Positions 31,660 through 42,683 are shown, numbered from the stretch's first letter. The stretch is 64,000 nucleotides of DNA from Cladorhizidae sp. MBARI D1340-BT2 (GCA_028752905.1 JAQNBH010000010.1:13349984-13413983), one strand, 5' to 3'. Program-made: numbers and translations. Notes: generated from the sequence alone by a model not told the origin.

Positions 31660-32140
31660 CAGTCTTAATTATTTAAGTGGCACCCAATTCCCTGTCGAAA
31701 CAACTGCCACAGTTCCACTCCTCCTCCCGGTTGATGATGGCTGATGGTGGAATCTGTGCACATGATTAGTGCAACCATTCATTACACTTGCTGCACTGTG
31801 CCACTGTGAGGGCACGGTCATGGGGTTGTCTGCAAACAGAGATCAATGGTTCCCTGAGAACAGTCTTGAGCTTCTTGCTTGTGGCTTCCCGTCGGCATCC
31901 TTGAACAGGGAATAGTTTGATGTGAGATGTCTGGAAAGATCTCATCAGGTGGGACCGCATCAAATGTTATTGTTGATGGGTCCACACCATTGCATAATGC
32001 GGTTGCAACAGCAATGGCAAATAAACCACAGGCATTGACTCCAACCTGTTGATGCATGTATGGTTTCTGTATGGTCAGGTGGCTTCCTTGATAGAATTCC
32101 ATCCATGCCAGGCATTTTAGTGTATCCAGTTCTGCAATGA
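31660..32140 (-). pseudogene. C48 protease C-terminal exon and PHD-like finger
   Basis: QQVGVNACGLFAIAVATALC carries the catalytic Gln and Cys of an Ulp1-like (C48) protease. A frameshift near 31,960 follows, then a MRSHLMRSFQTSH segment and a cysteine pattern CSKCNEWLH-stop-SCAQIPPS...WNCGSC that looks like a PHD-type finger. The stop (31,766-31,768) replaces a residue between His and Ser and is probably a CAA-to-TAA change. The product is therefore not intact. Confidence 0.7.
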
Positions 32141-32259
32141 TCCAACAACAATAAAGAACAAACAAACGAAACAACTATTAATTGTTTGTAGTATATAACT
32201 ACTATTTATTTCACAAGAATTGATTGAATGGTAAAACGTACTGTACCTATTTTAGTGGG

Positions 32260-32392
32260 TTCGTTGTTGTACCATACACATGGGCATCTTGCCATTAATA
32301 TTGAGCTGTGAATCATATTTAGGTGAAATTGCCACTCTTGATAGGCCCTGGTTCTTAATGTGATGCTTGAGTTGAGATACTATGCAAGTAAA
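32260..32392 (-). pseudogene. C48 protease middle exon
   Basis: A short exon-like block (GLSRVAISPKYDSQLNINGK) after an acceptor-like TTGCATAG. It lies between the His/Asp part and the Cys part of the protease and ends near a GTAC donor-like site. Assigned by position in the domain only. Confidence 0.45.
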
Positions 32393-32634
32393 AAATAGAG
32401 TATAGATTTCTAAGCTCACAACAGTAGTTATCAAGGAGCCCAATTTTTTAATTGAGAGGATTAAAATAAAACAACACTGTTGGATCCAATGACATTATTC
32501 AATTTCCAATGCATGTCATAAAAATTGTTGGAAATTGACAACAGTTAAATTCTTGATCCACCTAATCAGAATGTGTAATTTTTTTTAAAGTTTAGCATAT
32601 AAAATATTCTCATTCAAGTTATTTCTTACTGGTT

Positions 32635-32900
32635 CTTGTATAGAGGCTGTCATACACCCGCACAGTCCCCTTGGGCATTCCTATGCTGGACACACAGACC
32701 CAGTAGCTGCCAGTATTCATGATTTGGATATAATCCCGAACCGGAGTTCCAGTTATTGAGCCTCCACTTCCTAGTGCCACATACCCAATGGACTGGAAGC
32801 CACCCATCTTTGGAAACTTATTGCGAAGTAGAGCCTGCGTCTCATCTATGTGTGTGTACTCTAGCCATGCTTCAGACAGCAGAATTTAAAAAAAAGTCAT
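32635..32900 (-). pseudogene. C48 protease N-terminal exon (His replaced)
   Basis: GFQSIGYVALGSGGSITGTP, then TGSYWVCVSSIG and VRVYDSLYTR. In this protease group the residue before W in the second motif is the catalytic His; here it is Tyr (codon 32,703-32,705). The Asp (YDSL) is kept. The donor GTAAGAA follows. With the other breaks this indicates an inactive protease. Confidence 0.65.
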
Positions 32901-33189
32901 CAGGGAATTTTCTGTAATGGACAGGTGGTTTGCAAGGCAAGGGTTTTCCAAGCATTCTAGGCACAAGTTGTGTAACACTGGTTACAACACAGTCTGATGT
33001 TGGCTCACTAGAGAGAGGTGTGTTTCTATCAGGTGGTGGGAGGACTGGACTATCTTTCTTAGTCTGTCAAATGAGTAGGCACTGCCTCTTCTCTGGACTC
33101 CCAGGGGAACCTGCATCACTCAACTCATCAGATGGTCCAAGGTTGTTCGAACTGGTGTTGTGTGACTGGATGGATGAAGGTATCTCATG

Positions 33190-33360
33190 TTGAACTGGCA
33201 ACTCTCTAGTTAAGTAAGGCTTCAAGAGCCCGACATTAACCTTAACCTTCATTTGGGTTGTTATCCTGCTGTGTGCAGAGTCTCTTGGGTGAGACATCAA
33301 TGATTACATAGGGTCCCAACCAGTCCTGGGCCAGCCTGTCTCCTTTCTTGATACCTTCCT
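33190..33360 (-). pseudogene. Integrase GPY/F module
   Basis: GIKKGDRLAQDWLGPYVIID followed, after a frameshift near 33,250, by MKVKVNVGLLKPYLTRE. This matches the GPY/F module found after the catalytic core of gypsy and Ginger integrases. Confidence 0.7.
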
Positions 33361-33638
33361 TGCATTCCTCTTAAGGAAATGATAGTCAACAGGTTAGTAA
33401 TATAAAAATTAAAATTAAAAACATCCAGTTAAGGTCGAGTGACAGATAAAAAAAAATATCACAAGAAAACAGACAAGGACATTCTAAAATTTATCAAAAC
33501 TCCGAAATACATCTATCCAGAAAATTTTATTATTCTTGGCTTTTCGATTTTTTTTCAGAAACAACAATGGGACTCTAATTTCATTCAGCTTATATAAAGG
33601 CACACATTAAAGGTACACATTAATTCATAAAAACATAC

Positions 33639-33753
33639 CTATTGCAAAAGTAAAGCGCTTTAAGCCTCTTTTTTGGTTGGAATCGAAATAAGCTTTATGC
33701 TTCGCTTTAGCTTCTTCAATTTTCAACCATATCTTCTCATCCATGATATGTAC
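33639..33753 (-). pseudogene. Integrase-gene exon, helical linker
   Basis: VHIMDEKIWLKIEEAKAKHK, then AYFDSNQKRGLKRFTFAIG, between an acceptor CACATAG and donor GTATGT. Sequence of this type links the integrase core to the GPY/F module. Confidence 0.65.
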
Positions 33754-33910
33754 CTATGTGATTACAAAGTAAAACAGATCTATGTAACATGATTTTTTGG
33801 GAGTGCATCAAACATTTTCATTCAACTATTTGTCCCCCATTTTTTGTTACCAAAAAGTGTCAGCAATTCCATGTCACATATTTATGTTTGCCAGTCAGTT
33901 TTGTTCTTAC

Positions 33911-34121
33911 ATTTGCCACATGCTTCTCCAAATTAGATTGTACGTCTTCAGGAGACATAGTGAGTGAGATGTTTTCATAGAGAAGCTCCTGCTCATTCTC
34001 ATGTTCTGCATTGATGGCTATGGAACCCCTAACTCTTCGGTAGAACATCAACACAAATGGCTGTTGCTTTGTTGAAGACTGGACACTTGTATTGATACCA
34101 TAACTTGTGGGGAGTACATAT
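33911..34121 (-). pseudogene. Integrase core C-terminal exon
   Basis: YGINTSVQSSTKQQPFVLMF, typical of the region after the catalytic Glu in gypsy-type integrases, then a helical stretch ending EKHVAN. Acceptor TATGTAG, donor GTAAGA. Confidence 0.7.
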
Positions 34122-34325
34122 CTACATAAGTACACAAACATCATACATAGAAATCATAACTACAAGCAGCACATTCAAGGTATATTCATCCTTTAGCTTA
34201 AGGCATACACCAAAAACCACGTTTATATTTTTAGTATATAAGAATGTGGAAAATAATATACCGTATTGCAATTTGATTTTGATCTCCATAAATGCTCTTA
34301 GTTTTGCATTTTATAATAAGTACCA

Positions 34326-34595
34326 CTAATTATAACAAGATCGGTTGGCACTTTTCTGTGCACTATCCTGACCATCCAGTAGTACCCTCTGCACATTTTT
34401 GTTTGCACTCCTGATACTTCTCTGATCGATTCCTGCATCTTCGCTAGTAGGCAGGGATCGTTTGAAGCACTTTCGAATGGTCACACTGTAGTCAGCTTCT
34501 TTCTTGCTAGTAAACCATCTGGCTTTTGGCTGCAATATGCACGCGGAATGTTTTGTGCGATAAAAAAGGTTGCGAGTATGTTTTGCGGATAACAA
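34326..34595 (-). other. Uncertain open frame inside the integrase gene
   Basis: An 89-codon frame between two integrase exons. It has no recognisable domain and may be intron. Listed because it is longer than its surroundings. Confidence 0.2.
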
Positions 34596-34692
34596 TACAC
34601 TCGCAAAACTTAATCAAATTTTGTAGCAATATGGTAGCAATAACTACTAATAATGTAATTTTTTATGCCTTTTCATCATTAATTTTTTTAAT

Positions 34693-34734
34693 ATGTGTGT
34701 GTGTGTGTGTGTGGGTGGGTGGGAGGGTGGGTGT
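34693..34734. repeat. GT/GGGT simple repeat
   Basis: (TG)n followed by GGGTGGG-type repeats, in an intron of the candidate Ginger-like gene. Confidence 0.9.
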
Positions 34735-34870
34735 TTCAGTGTGAGAGGATTCATTGGAGAGATTCTGGTGAGATTTTCTCTATTGGAAGGTGGTGGTAAT
34801 AGTAGAAATCTCTCTATTTATTAACAAACTGTCAATCTTGAAAAATAATTATTAAATATTGGTAGCTTAC

Positions 34871-35022
34871 TTGTTCCAGTCAGATTGAGCATCGTTTGTA
34901 TACTTGGACATTGCCCTCTTAAGAGTTTGATTAGTCTGCTTATCTTGGCCATTGCTCTGAGGGTGATATGCTGAACATACCATCCGCTTCACTCCAAAAG
35001 CAGTCAAGACAACATCATTGAG
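34871..35022 (-). pseudogene. Integrase core exon with catalytic-Glu region
   Basis: LNDVVLTAFGVKRMVCSAYH, then PQSNGQDKQTNQTLKRAMSK. The PQSNGQ motif is where the catalytic Glu-containing helix begins; Gly-Gln-Asp stands where Glu is expected, so the active site may be lost. Acceptor ACTCAG, donor GTAAGC. Confidence 0.75.
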
Positions 35023-35237
35023 CTGAGTTATCAAATAAGTTCACACAAACAGAACATTACTCTGCATGAATATTTATCAAAAGGAAGCAAGGAGGAAATT
35101 TCCAGAGAATCAAGACTAAAGTCGCTAATAAAGTTATCTTAAATTGTGTTAAGTCTGCCTTGTACTGAATAGTCTAACTTTGCTCTTGTAAACAAATCCA
35201 ACACATTTTCCTTGATTAATTTTCACTTCTCAGACCA

Positions 35238-35836
35238 TGTAACCGAAACTTCTTTCTGGCCAAGACGCGCTTTGCTCTTGCCAGATCCAAGTTCCCGGTC
35301 CGACGCCTGAACCTCTTCTAACCTCCCTGGCTAGAACCTCTCTTCAGACCAAACAACAAACACAGCAACCTTTGCCATGTCACTGATTAGCAAGAGTCTA
35401 GTGCTAATATATCCCAAGGACAACGGATCAATGACAATATCAAGTGCTCTTACTCAATAACAATTCGTACTCAATAAAGACAACTCTCACTTTTTAACGC
35501 CCTCTCTCAATAGTATACAAAGTTCAGTCCTTTTATAATTACGAGCTACTTGTTCATTTTGACGTCACTTGTTTACAATGTGACTTCGTGGCAACCTATC
35601 AGGAGCTCGCTCCCGAATCCACGCAAGAGTTTCGTTATCTGTGTTCTCCTCCCAAGGTCGAACTCGAGATCGTTGATATCTTCCCACGTTCTCTGCATTC
35701 GTGTGGTTTGCCACGTTCTCTTCATTAGTGTGGTTTGCCACGTTCTCCCCATTCGTCTTGTGGTTTGCCACGTTCTCCCCATTCGTCTTGTGGTTTGCAG
35801 GAGCCAGGAATCTACCTGTCAGAGGTTTCTCTGATA
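35238..35836 (-). repeat. 3' LTR of Gmr1-order element
   Basis: 599 bp, longer than its partner because a 30-bp unit (GTGGTTTGCCACGTTCTCCC...) is present about three times at 35,699-35,803. Its inner end reads TA where the partner has CA. A purine tract (AAAGAAAAGGGAA on the coding strand) abuts it, as expected for the plus-strand primer. Confidence 0.93.
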
Positions 35837-35851
35837 TTCCCTTTTCTTTGA

Positions 35852-36500
35852 TCATGAGCCCTGGTCACGAGACAATCCATCAGCATTGGCGTTTGCCGTA
35901 CCAGCTCTGTGGCTTACAGTGAACCGGTAAGACTGCAGTGCTAAAGCCCATCTAGCCAATCTTCCGTGTGCGTCTTTCAGGCTTTCAAGATGTGTGAGAG
36001 GGTCGTGATCGATCTCAATGTGAAACGTTGTGCCTTGCAGGTAAGTCGTCCTAAAGTGCTTGACCCCCTGCACAATCGCTAAAGCCTCACGCTCTATAGC
36101 CGAGTACTTTAGTTCCCTGGGTAGCAGTTTCTTCGAGCCAAAGGCTACAGGATGCTCGTCTCCAGCTTGATCTCTTTGGCTCAGCACGTATCCCAGTCCA
36201 GTGGCTGACGCATCCGTCTGTAGAGTGAACTTCCTCGCCCAATCCGGGGTCGTTAGCACTGGCTCACTAGTGAGCGCTTCTTTAAGCAAGTTAAAGGAAT
36301 GTTCACACTTGTCACTCCATTCAACCGTATTACTTTTGTTTTTCCGGGTTAATTCGGTTAAGGGGTTGGCTATGGTGGAAAATGTGTGGATGAACCTACG
36401 GTAATAACCGCATAACCCAAGGAATGCCCGTACCTGCTTTTTAGTCTGTGGTTGGCTATATTCTTTCACTGCCTTAACTTTACATTCCAAGGGCCTTACT
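35852..36500 (-). pseudogene. RNase H of Gmr1-order element
   Basis: After the thumb motif VRAFLGLCGYYRRFI, the RNase H domain reads FTLQTDASATGLGYVLSQ (Asp), KYSAIEREALAIV (Glu), FHIEIDHDPLTHL (Asp) and ANANADGLSRD (Asp) and then ends. This is the last domain before the LTR, so no integrase follows. The frame here is intact. Confidence 0.92.
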
Positions 36501-37110
36501 TCTCCGCCACCCACTATATGTCCCATAGTTACACTTATTGACAGCGAAACTACACTTTCTCTCTTTGATATGTAAACCTGCTTCTCGTAATCTCTGCAAC
36601 ACTTCCTTTGGGTGACAGACGTGCTCATCCCATGTGTTACTACGTATTAGGATGTCATCCAGATAAGCAGTGGTAAAATCGTGTAACCCATGCAGCACGT
36701 GGTCCATCAGACGCAGAAATGTTGATGGCGCAGATACTAACCTAAAGGGCATGGTGTTGAACTGATACTTCCCGTAAGGTGTAATGAAGGCTGTTTTGGC
36801 CTTACTATCTTTTCCCATGGGAACCTGCTTTAGTGAGGTCTAGAGTGGTAATGTACCTCGCCCTCCCAATGTCATTGATTAAATCTTCAATGTGAGGTAA
36901 AGGGTACGGGCGTTTTAACTTCCTGTAATCCACACACATACGAGTGGATCCATCTTTTTTCTGTACTAACACGATAGGGGCTGCCCAAGGGCTCTTGGAG
37001 GGTTCAATGATACCTTGGTGTAATAAAGTCTTAATCTCCTCCCTTAGAAATTCCCGTGCCGTATGTGCTAGCCTGTATGGTGGTTAACGAATTGAGGGGG
37101 AGTCTCCCGT
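36480..37110 (-). pseudogene. Reverse transcriptase of Gmr1-order element
   Basis: SPWAAPIVLVQKKDGSTRMC, then PYPLPHIEDL and TTLDL, then KAKTAFITPYGKYQFNTMPF and AYLDDILI with the catalytic Asp pair. A stop (37,084-37,086, probably from CAA), a frameshift with a small deletion near 36,830 and a short deletion after YRKL break it. Confidence 0.88.
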
Positions 37111-37124
37111 GGTTTCATGACTAA

Positions 37125-38592
37125 CTAGGCACATCCTCCCCGGGACGTCCTGTATGACATCCCTGTTTGGCTTGTTTGTGAGAGAGAGAGTGTGTGTAAC
37201 TTTTCTACCTCATTCAACTCGAATGGGTCATCTATTTCCTGTTCCTCTGTCCAAAGCTTCATAGCATTTATGTGGAATGTCTTGTGACGCTTCCTACAGG
37301 CTCCAGTGTCTATCTGGTATGTCACTTCTGTGATTTTTTGGTGACTGCAAAAGGCCCCTGCCATTCATCATTCAGTAATTTGTTATTTTGGGTTGGTCTA
37401 AACACTAAAACAAAATCACCCACTTCAAAGTTTATTTCCACTACCCTCTTATCATGGTGGTACTTCTGCTTTTTCTTTTCTCTCTCCTCATTCTCTCTCG
37501 AGCAATGTCTCTTACAACTTCTATGTTAGACCTCATGACCTCAATGTACTCGGTCACATCTGTCTCACACTGGTCTTCCTTCCCTTTCCAGAATCTCACA
37601 CGTTCATCTATAGGCATTCTCATTTCTCTGCCAAACAGTAACTTATAAGGGGAAAACCCTGTCGTGGCATGCACACTATATGAAAGGCAAGCACTTATCC
37701 AAGTCAACCTTACTGCTTTGTGTCAGTTTCCGTAAAAGCCTTTTAAGGGTAGAGTTAAAACGTTCCACCATACCATCCGTTTCTGGGTTGTATGAGGAAG
37801 TCCTAATCTGGTGTACCCCCGTAGTCTCACAAAATTGTTTAACTACTTTCGACATAAAATTTGTCCCATTATCTGTTAAGAGCTCCTGTGGAACTCCTAC
37901 CATGGCTGTCAGATCTATTAGGCAATTCACCACAGTTTCAGCAGTGCTGTTTCTCAAGGCATAGGCTTCTGGCCACTTTGTGGTGTAATCCATGGCAACT
38001 AAGATATATTTGTTACCAGATTTAGACTTCTCCAAGGGGCCAAAAATGTCATCGCCATGCGTTGGAAAGGTTCGGTGAAAATGGGTAAGGGGTATAAAGG
38101 TGGTTTGGCTAACACAGCTGTTTTTGCTTTCTGACACACAGGACAAGACATACATAATTCCCTTACATCTCTTCCCAGGCCAGGCTAATCCATCCTCCGA
38201 CGAATCGCCTCCAATGTTCTATCTGGACCAAAGTGTCCAGCCACCATTGAGTTGTGCCCTAACTGCAACACTTTGGTCCGAGCCAACTGCGGGACAACCA
38301 CCAGATCCTTCCCTTGGTCCTGGTACGGTTTCCGAAGCAGAATCCCATCCTTCCAAAAGTAGGGGCTGTTCTCCTCGCTTGCCTTTTCACGAATCCTCTC
38401 CAACGTGGAGTCCGTCTGTTGGGCCAGCTTCAGCTGGTCTACTGAAATGGTCTCGAAAACGTTTTGCTCTTCATTCGTGATGTCACGTTTAGGATCTGGG
38501 TCATCTGGTTCTTGTTCTGCTTCTATCTCATTTGGCTCGAGTAGTTTAGGATTCATGTCACTAGAATCCATCCTTTGGTCATCTGAAGTCAC
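37125..38592 (-). pseudogene. Integrase of Gmr1-order element (upstream of RT)
   Basis: Segments in order: linker and H2C2 finger (HNSMVAGHFGPDRT, then CMSCPVCQ) to about 38,110; core at 37,676-38,080 with DDIFGPL, LTDNGTNF and GMVERFNSTLK supplying Asp, Asp, Glu; the YSVHATTGFSPYKLLFGREM region at 37,600-37,690; GPY/F module (WQGPFAVTKK and FHINAMKLW) at 37,250-37,370. At least three frame changes and a stop occur. The catalytic residues themselves are preserved. Confidence 0.88.
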
Positions 38593-38611
38593 TTCTGGGT
38601 CACCTTCCGCT

Positions 38612-39200
38612 TTACTTACTTACAATGTCAACCGGGTCTAATGTATGTGTGACTGGCTGGTCTCGTTCTTGTTCCAGCTGTTCTCGTGCTGCAAGCTCGC
38701 TCTTTGCTTGCTCCCGGGCACGTGTCGTCAACATACATGATTTGGTTACATCGGGAGTTGGTGGAATCGAGTCTTCCTCCCTTAGTGCTTCCTTCAGAAT
38801 TTTTTTTAAATGGGGAACATCGTGTCCCATTAACATATCCACTGTGATGTGCTCTGATACTCCCACAGCCATGTCGTGGTCCTTTCCTTCCAAAGTCAAT
38901 GTGATCTTTGCGGCTGGGAAAAGCACTTTCCTTGAGCTGGCAGTGTGATAGGGGATCTTCCATGACAAATAATCCTTTGGGTTGATCCATCTGGGGTGCA
39001 GAACCGACTTTATACAGCCTGTATCGATCAGACCAAGGACGGGACTCCCATTGACCTTGACTGATCTTGTCCACTTGGGCAAGTGTTCTTGTACACATAC
39101 AAGGTTTGCTTCCTCCAGCTTGACGCGACAATCTCTCTTGATATGGCCCTTCCATCCACATCTGAAACACTCGATCTGTTTCCGGTCTTCGGCTTTCCAA
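38612..39200 (-). pseudogene. Zinc knuckle and aspartic protease of Gmr1-order element
   Basis: The knuckle CFRCGWKGHIKRDC (C-x2-C-x4-H-x4-C) is at about 39,125-39,170. The protease active site GLIDTGCIKSVL follows at about 39,010-39,050, and a later VDMLMGHD fits the second protease motif. The frame ends at 38,612 by a stop. Confidence 0.85.
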
Positions 39201-39379
39201 TTACTGCTTCTCTCTCTTCCGTAGGTCTCGACTTGTTGGTAGTTGCCGGGCTGGGCTGGAACGTTCCCTTTGTTCAGGTCTCCTCGGATCTACTTCTCTT
39301 CGCTGGTTCCCAAGATACCTCAACACAGCTTCTGCAAGGTCTTCGAATGTCTCTGGTTGCAAATTCCTCATTTGGACCT

Positions 39380-39790
39380 CTAACTATCTAGGTAATTTTC
39401 TCAAGGCCAGTTCATACAAGACAGCATTAAATGCTGTCTTTCCCGTCGATTCAATCCATTGAGTGAAAGATTGTCGGTACGTACTGAACCAGAGGTCGGA
39501 ATTGCTGGAGTCGAAAGGATATTAGAATGTCTTCTTCCGATAAGTGTCTGCAGAGATGTGGTAAGTCGCCAGGAGGGTCCGTTTGACTACTTCGTAGTTC
39601 AATTGGTCTAGAGCAAATAGGTTCGACACGGCGGTCAGACCTTGTCCTGACAATGAGCTTCTTAGGTGGGCACTCCATTGTGCTCTAGGCCACTCTCCAA
39701 CCTTCGCTGTCACTTCGAATGTTTCCAGGTAAGCACCAATATAGTCCACCTTTTCGACAAATTCTGGGAGGGGGAACTACTACTGGGACA
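39380..39790 (-). pseudogene. Gag capsid region of Gmr1-order element
   Basis: FEVTAKVGEWPRAQWSAHLR and YEVVKRTLLATYHISADTYR are typical of gypsy capsid. After a stop near 39,522, the frame continues with FTQWIESTGKTAFNAVLYEL and ETFEDLAEAVLRYL. Stops and a frameshift break it. Confidence 0.8.
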
Positions 39791-40249
39791 GGTATAGGGG
39801 GTTGGTGGCTTCAGTCAGCGCTTGTCCATCTATCCTGTTGTTCAGCTGCATGACCCCGGTCCTCCTGCCTTTGCTCTTCCATTCTCTCAGGTCTGTTCCA
39901 TCTCCACCCAACGATCCATGAATCTGTCCAGTTTCCCTTGTTATTGACGTTCAGGGGTCCCTAGTGTATCATCGCTCGGCAACCGGCGGTCTTCTCCCGG
40001 TCGAGACATCTCCAACAGACACACAATAAGAGTCGTTGACAGCAAAACTAATAATAAATAAAACTTAAATATGCAAACAAAACAACGACAAGCCTAACTG
40101 GTCAGAGTGGGTTTTCAGGTCCCGTAAGCACAATGCTCGAACCATTCTCCATATACTGAGATAGCTACTCGGCTAAGTACCTCCAACTAGATCCTGACCT
40201 AACCGAAATTTGGGATGCTCCTCTTTGATTATCCCACCGCTGTCACCAA

Positions 40250-40791
40250 TGTAACCGAAACTTCTTTCTGGCCAAGATGCGCTTTGCTCTTGCCAGATCC
40301 AAGTTCCCCGTCCGACGCCTGAACCTCTTCTAACCTCCCTGGCTAGAACCTCTCTTCGGACCAAACAACAAACACAGCACCCTTTGCCGTGTCACTGATT
40401 AGCAAGAGTCTAGTGCTAATATATCCCAAGGACAACGGATCAATGACAATATCAAGTGCTCTTACTCAATAACAATTCGTACTCAATAAAGACAACTCCC
40501 ACTTTTTAACGCCCTCTCTCAATAGTATACAAAGTTCAGTCCTTTTATAATTACGAGCTACTTGTTCAGTTTGACGTCACTTGTCTTCAAGGTGACTTCG
40601 TGGCAACCTATCAGGAGCTCGCTCCCGAATCCATGCAAGAGTTTCGTCATCTGTGTTCTCCTCCCAAGGTCAAACTCGCGATCGTTGATATCTTCCCACG
40701 TTCCCTGCATTCGTGTGGTTTGCCATGTTCTCCCCATTCGTTTTGTTGTTTGCAGGAGCCAGGAATCTACCTGTCAGAGGTTTCTCTGACA
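40250..40791 (-). repeat. 5' LTR of Gmr1-order element
   Basis: 542 bp, TG...CA on the plus strand. The 30-bp unit occurs once. Just inside it the coding strand reads TTGGTGACAGCGGTGGG, a primer-binding-site-like sequence. From memory it resembles the complement of a tRNA-Leu 3' end, but I could not check this. Confidence 0.93.
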
Positions 40792-40849
40792 GACCACATA
40801 CATGTCATGTCATGAACACAGATGGCAACAGTTTTATTAAGTTAGTTAG

Positions 40850-41070
40850 CTGGTATATAAATTCATTCCCCTGATCCATTATAATTTTTGGGGGAGGACC
40901 ATAACTGTAGATGAGCTCGAGTAGAATGCTTGCGACATCACCAGCTGACTTGGACTTGATTGGCCGAGCAAATACCCACTTGGTAAAGAGATCTGTAACA
41001 GTGCAGACATCTATGGTCTATTTCTGTGGCCGCAAATGGGCCAATGAGGTCTATACCCAAAATCTCCCAT
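40850..41070 (-). pseudogene. Integrase core exon with first two Asp
   Basis: WEILGIDLIGPF holds the first catalytic Asp. After a one-base frameshift near 41,005-41,015 the frame reads CTVTDLFTKWVFARPIKSKS and then KIIMDQGNEF, with the second catalytic Asp. The expected donor after ATATACCAG reads CTAACT in place of GT, so splicing here may also be lost. Confidence 0.75.
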
Positions 41071-41571
41071 CTGTAAGTATTTGCAACATGATTTTAAGCA
41101 AATCAGATGTGCCTGATTTTATGCAGTTTAATTATTATAATATTATAGTGCATAAGATTTGGATTGGTAAAGGATCATATAACTTGTTTCATCATAATTG
41201 AAAATAAAATTAACAAAAAAATTATTCAATTTCAATTTAATCTGTGTTTTTTAATCTGTGTATATATAATATATATGTAGCATCTCTTATTTTTAAATCA
41301 CCCTATATACTAACTTGTCCAATATCAGACCTATTCATGCAGCCTAAAAGTTTAGGCTTCTCTTGCCTACATTTTAAAATGCGTTAGCACTCTAATGTAG
41401 GGTTGGCAGGTCAGAGGTCATTCAGCAATACAAACTAAAACTCGCCATATACTCGATTCTATCCCTATACAGACCCTAAAAAAAGTATGTCGCAGTAATC
41501 CTTCCAACAATATAGCACACAGAAGCGCAGTTCTCCAAACTAAAAAAAAAGTCGGAAACATGATGCGTAAA

Positions 41572-41619
41572 ATCATCATCAGCATCATCATCATCATCAT
41601 CATCATTATCATCATCATC
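41572..41619. repeat. (ATC)n microsatellite
   Basis: TCATCATCATC tract in an intron of the candidate Ginger-like gene. Confidence 0.95.
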
Positions 41620-42100
41620 TTATTGGCTGCATAGATTTCATTTATTTTTATGCCATTTTGTAGAGCGCTATCTGGGAAGGTGCCTTTTGGTATCGCTTTA
41701 GAGAGCTACTAAAAAAGGCGACTTCCAGTTGATTTTTGCATATATAGTTCATCTAAGATGCCATCTTTGAATGGCGTGCACAACCCAAATTGCTCGATCC
41801 TTTACAAAATCGCTGTGTTAGACGCGTTGGATTGAGGATATGGCGAAGAATCAAAGAAGGATTGCTGAATGTAGTTACTGATGGAGGAAGCATTTTAGGA
41901 TTGTTCCTTATGGCATTCCAAACCACTGGACCAATCTGTCCCAAACTTGTCATGCATGCATACCAACTTGACCTGGGGAGTAACCTGGGCTAGGTCTGAC
42001 CAGGACACTCCTCTTTGTGTGGGCATTGCAGCATCAAAACAGTATTCCAATTCACGAAAGCTTTAAAAAATAGTATTTAAAAAACTTTACTAAATAAAAG

Positions 42101-42525
42101 GACATGTAGGTTTGGCATTGATATTGTGCTGTCATAACAATCACTCCATTACTGCCTCCACATCACCATAAGAGACCTCACAAACTTCAGCAATAATATA
42201 TTCTTGGATAACAATCCCTTACTGCCTCTAGAAGGGACAGCAAAATTGTGATAAATAACTGATGCTAGAGGGTATATATAGCAGCACATTTTCTTGCAAA
42301 ACTAAGCTATAAATCTCTTCATACCTTATGTTAGAGTAATCTGGATTTTATCATTATTTGTGATGTCCCTTGTGGTTGTGGAGGCAGTAATATAGGGATT
42401 GTTATCCAAGAATATGTTATTATTGCTGAAGTTTATAATTATTTGTAAGGTCACTTGTGGTTGTGTGGAGGCAGTAATGGAGTGATTGTTATAACAGCAC
42501 AATATCAAAGCCAAGTCTACCTGTC
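42101..42525. mobile_element. Foldback element with long inverted repeats
   Basis: Left arm 42,101-42,229 and right arm 42,381-42,525 are inverted copies of each other (GAGGCAGTAAT, GATTGTTATCCAAGAATAT, GTTATAACAGCACAATATCA on the right arm). About 150 bp separate them. Each arm itself contains the GGAGGCAGTAA word twice. No coding capacity was seen. It lies in an intron of the candidate Ginger-like gene. Confidence 0.85.
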
Positions 42526-42683
42526 ATTTTTAGTTTTGTTACATATTACTTGTATATATATTGCTATGACAATGTCTAGCTATCATATATTTCCCCAGTT
42601 GGGCCTAACGTATTTCCAATGGGCATCTTTTCTATCATTTGCACATCGTTGCTCAGTACACTTGGTCACAGTAACTTAGTTAC

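Larger units (their letters stand above)
35238..40791 (-). mobile_element. Gmr1-order Ty3/gypsy LTR retrotransposon, complete but inactive
   Basis: A 5,554-bp element bounded by LTRs (TGTAACCG... on the plus strand) and by a 5-bp target duplication GACCA at 35,233-35,237 and 40,792-40,796. On its coding (minus) strand the order is gag, zinc knuckle, protease, integrase (H2C2, core, GPY/F), RT, RNase H. Integrase before RT with gypsy-like sequences is the arrangement described for Gmr1-type elements. The LTRs differ by a few percent of positions by eye plus a repeat-number difference. Stops and frameshifts in every region make it inactive. It lies in an intron of the candidate Ginger-like gene. 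Confidence 0.92.

Noticed and set aside
35238..40791. Interpretation as two unrelated elements (integrase part and RT part)
   Set aside because: One pair of LTRs, one target duplication, uniform strand and no internal LTR argue for a single element with the Gmr1 order.
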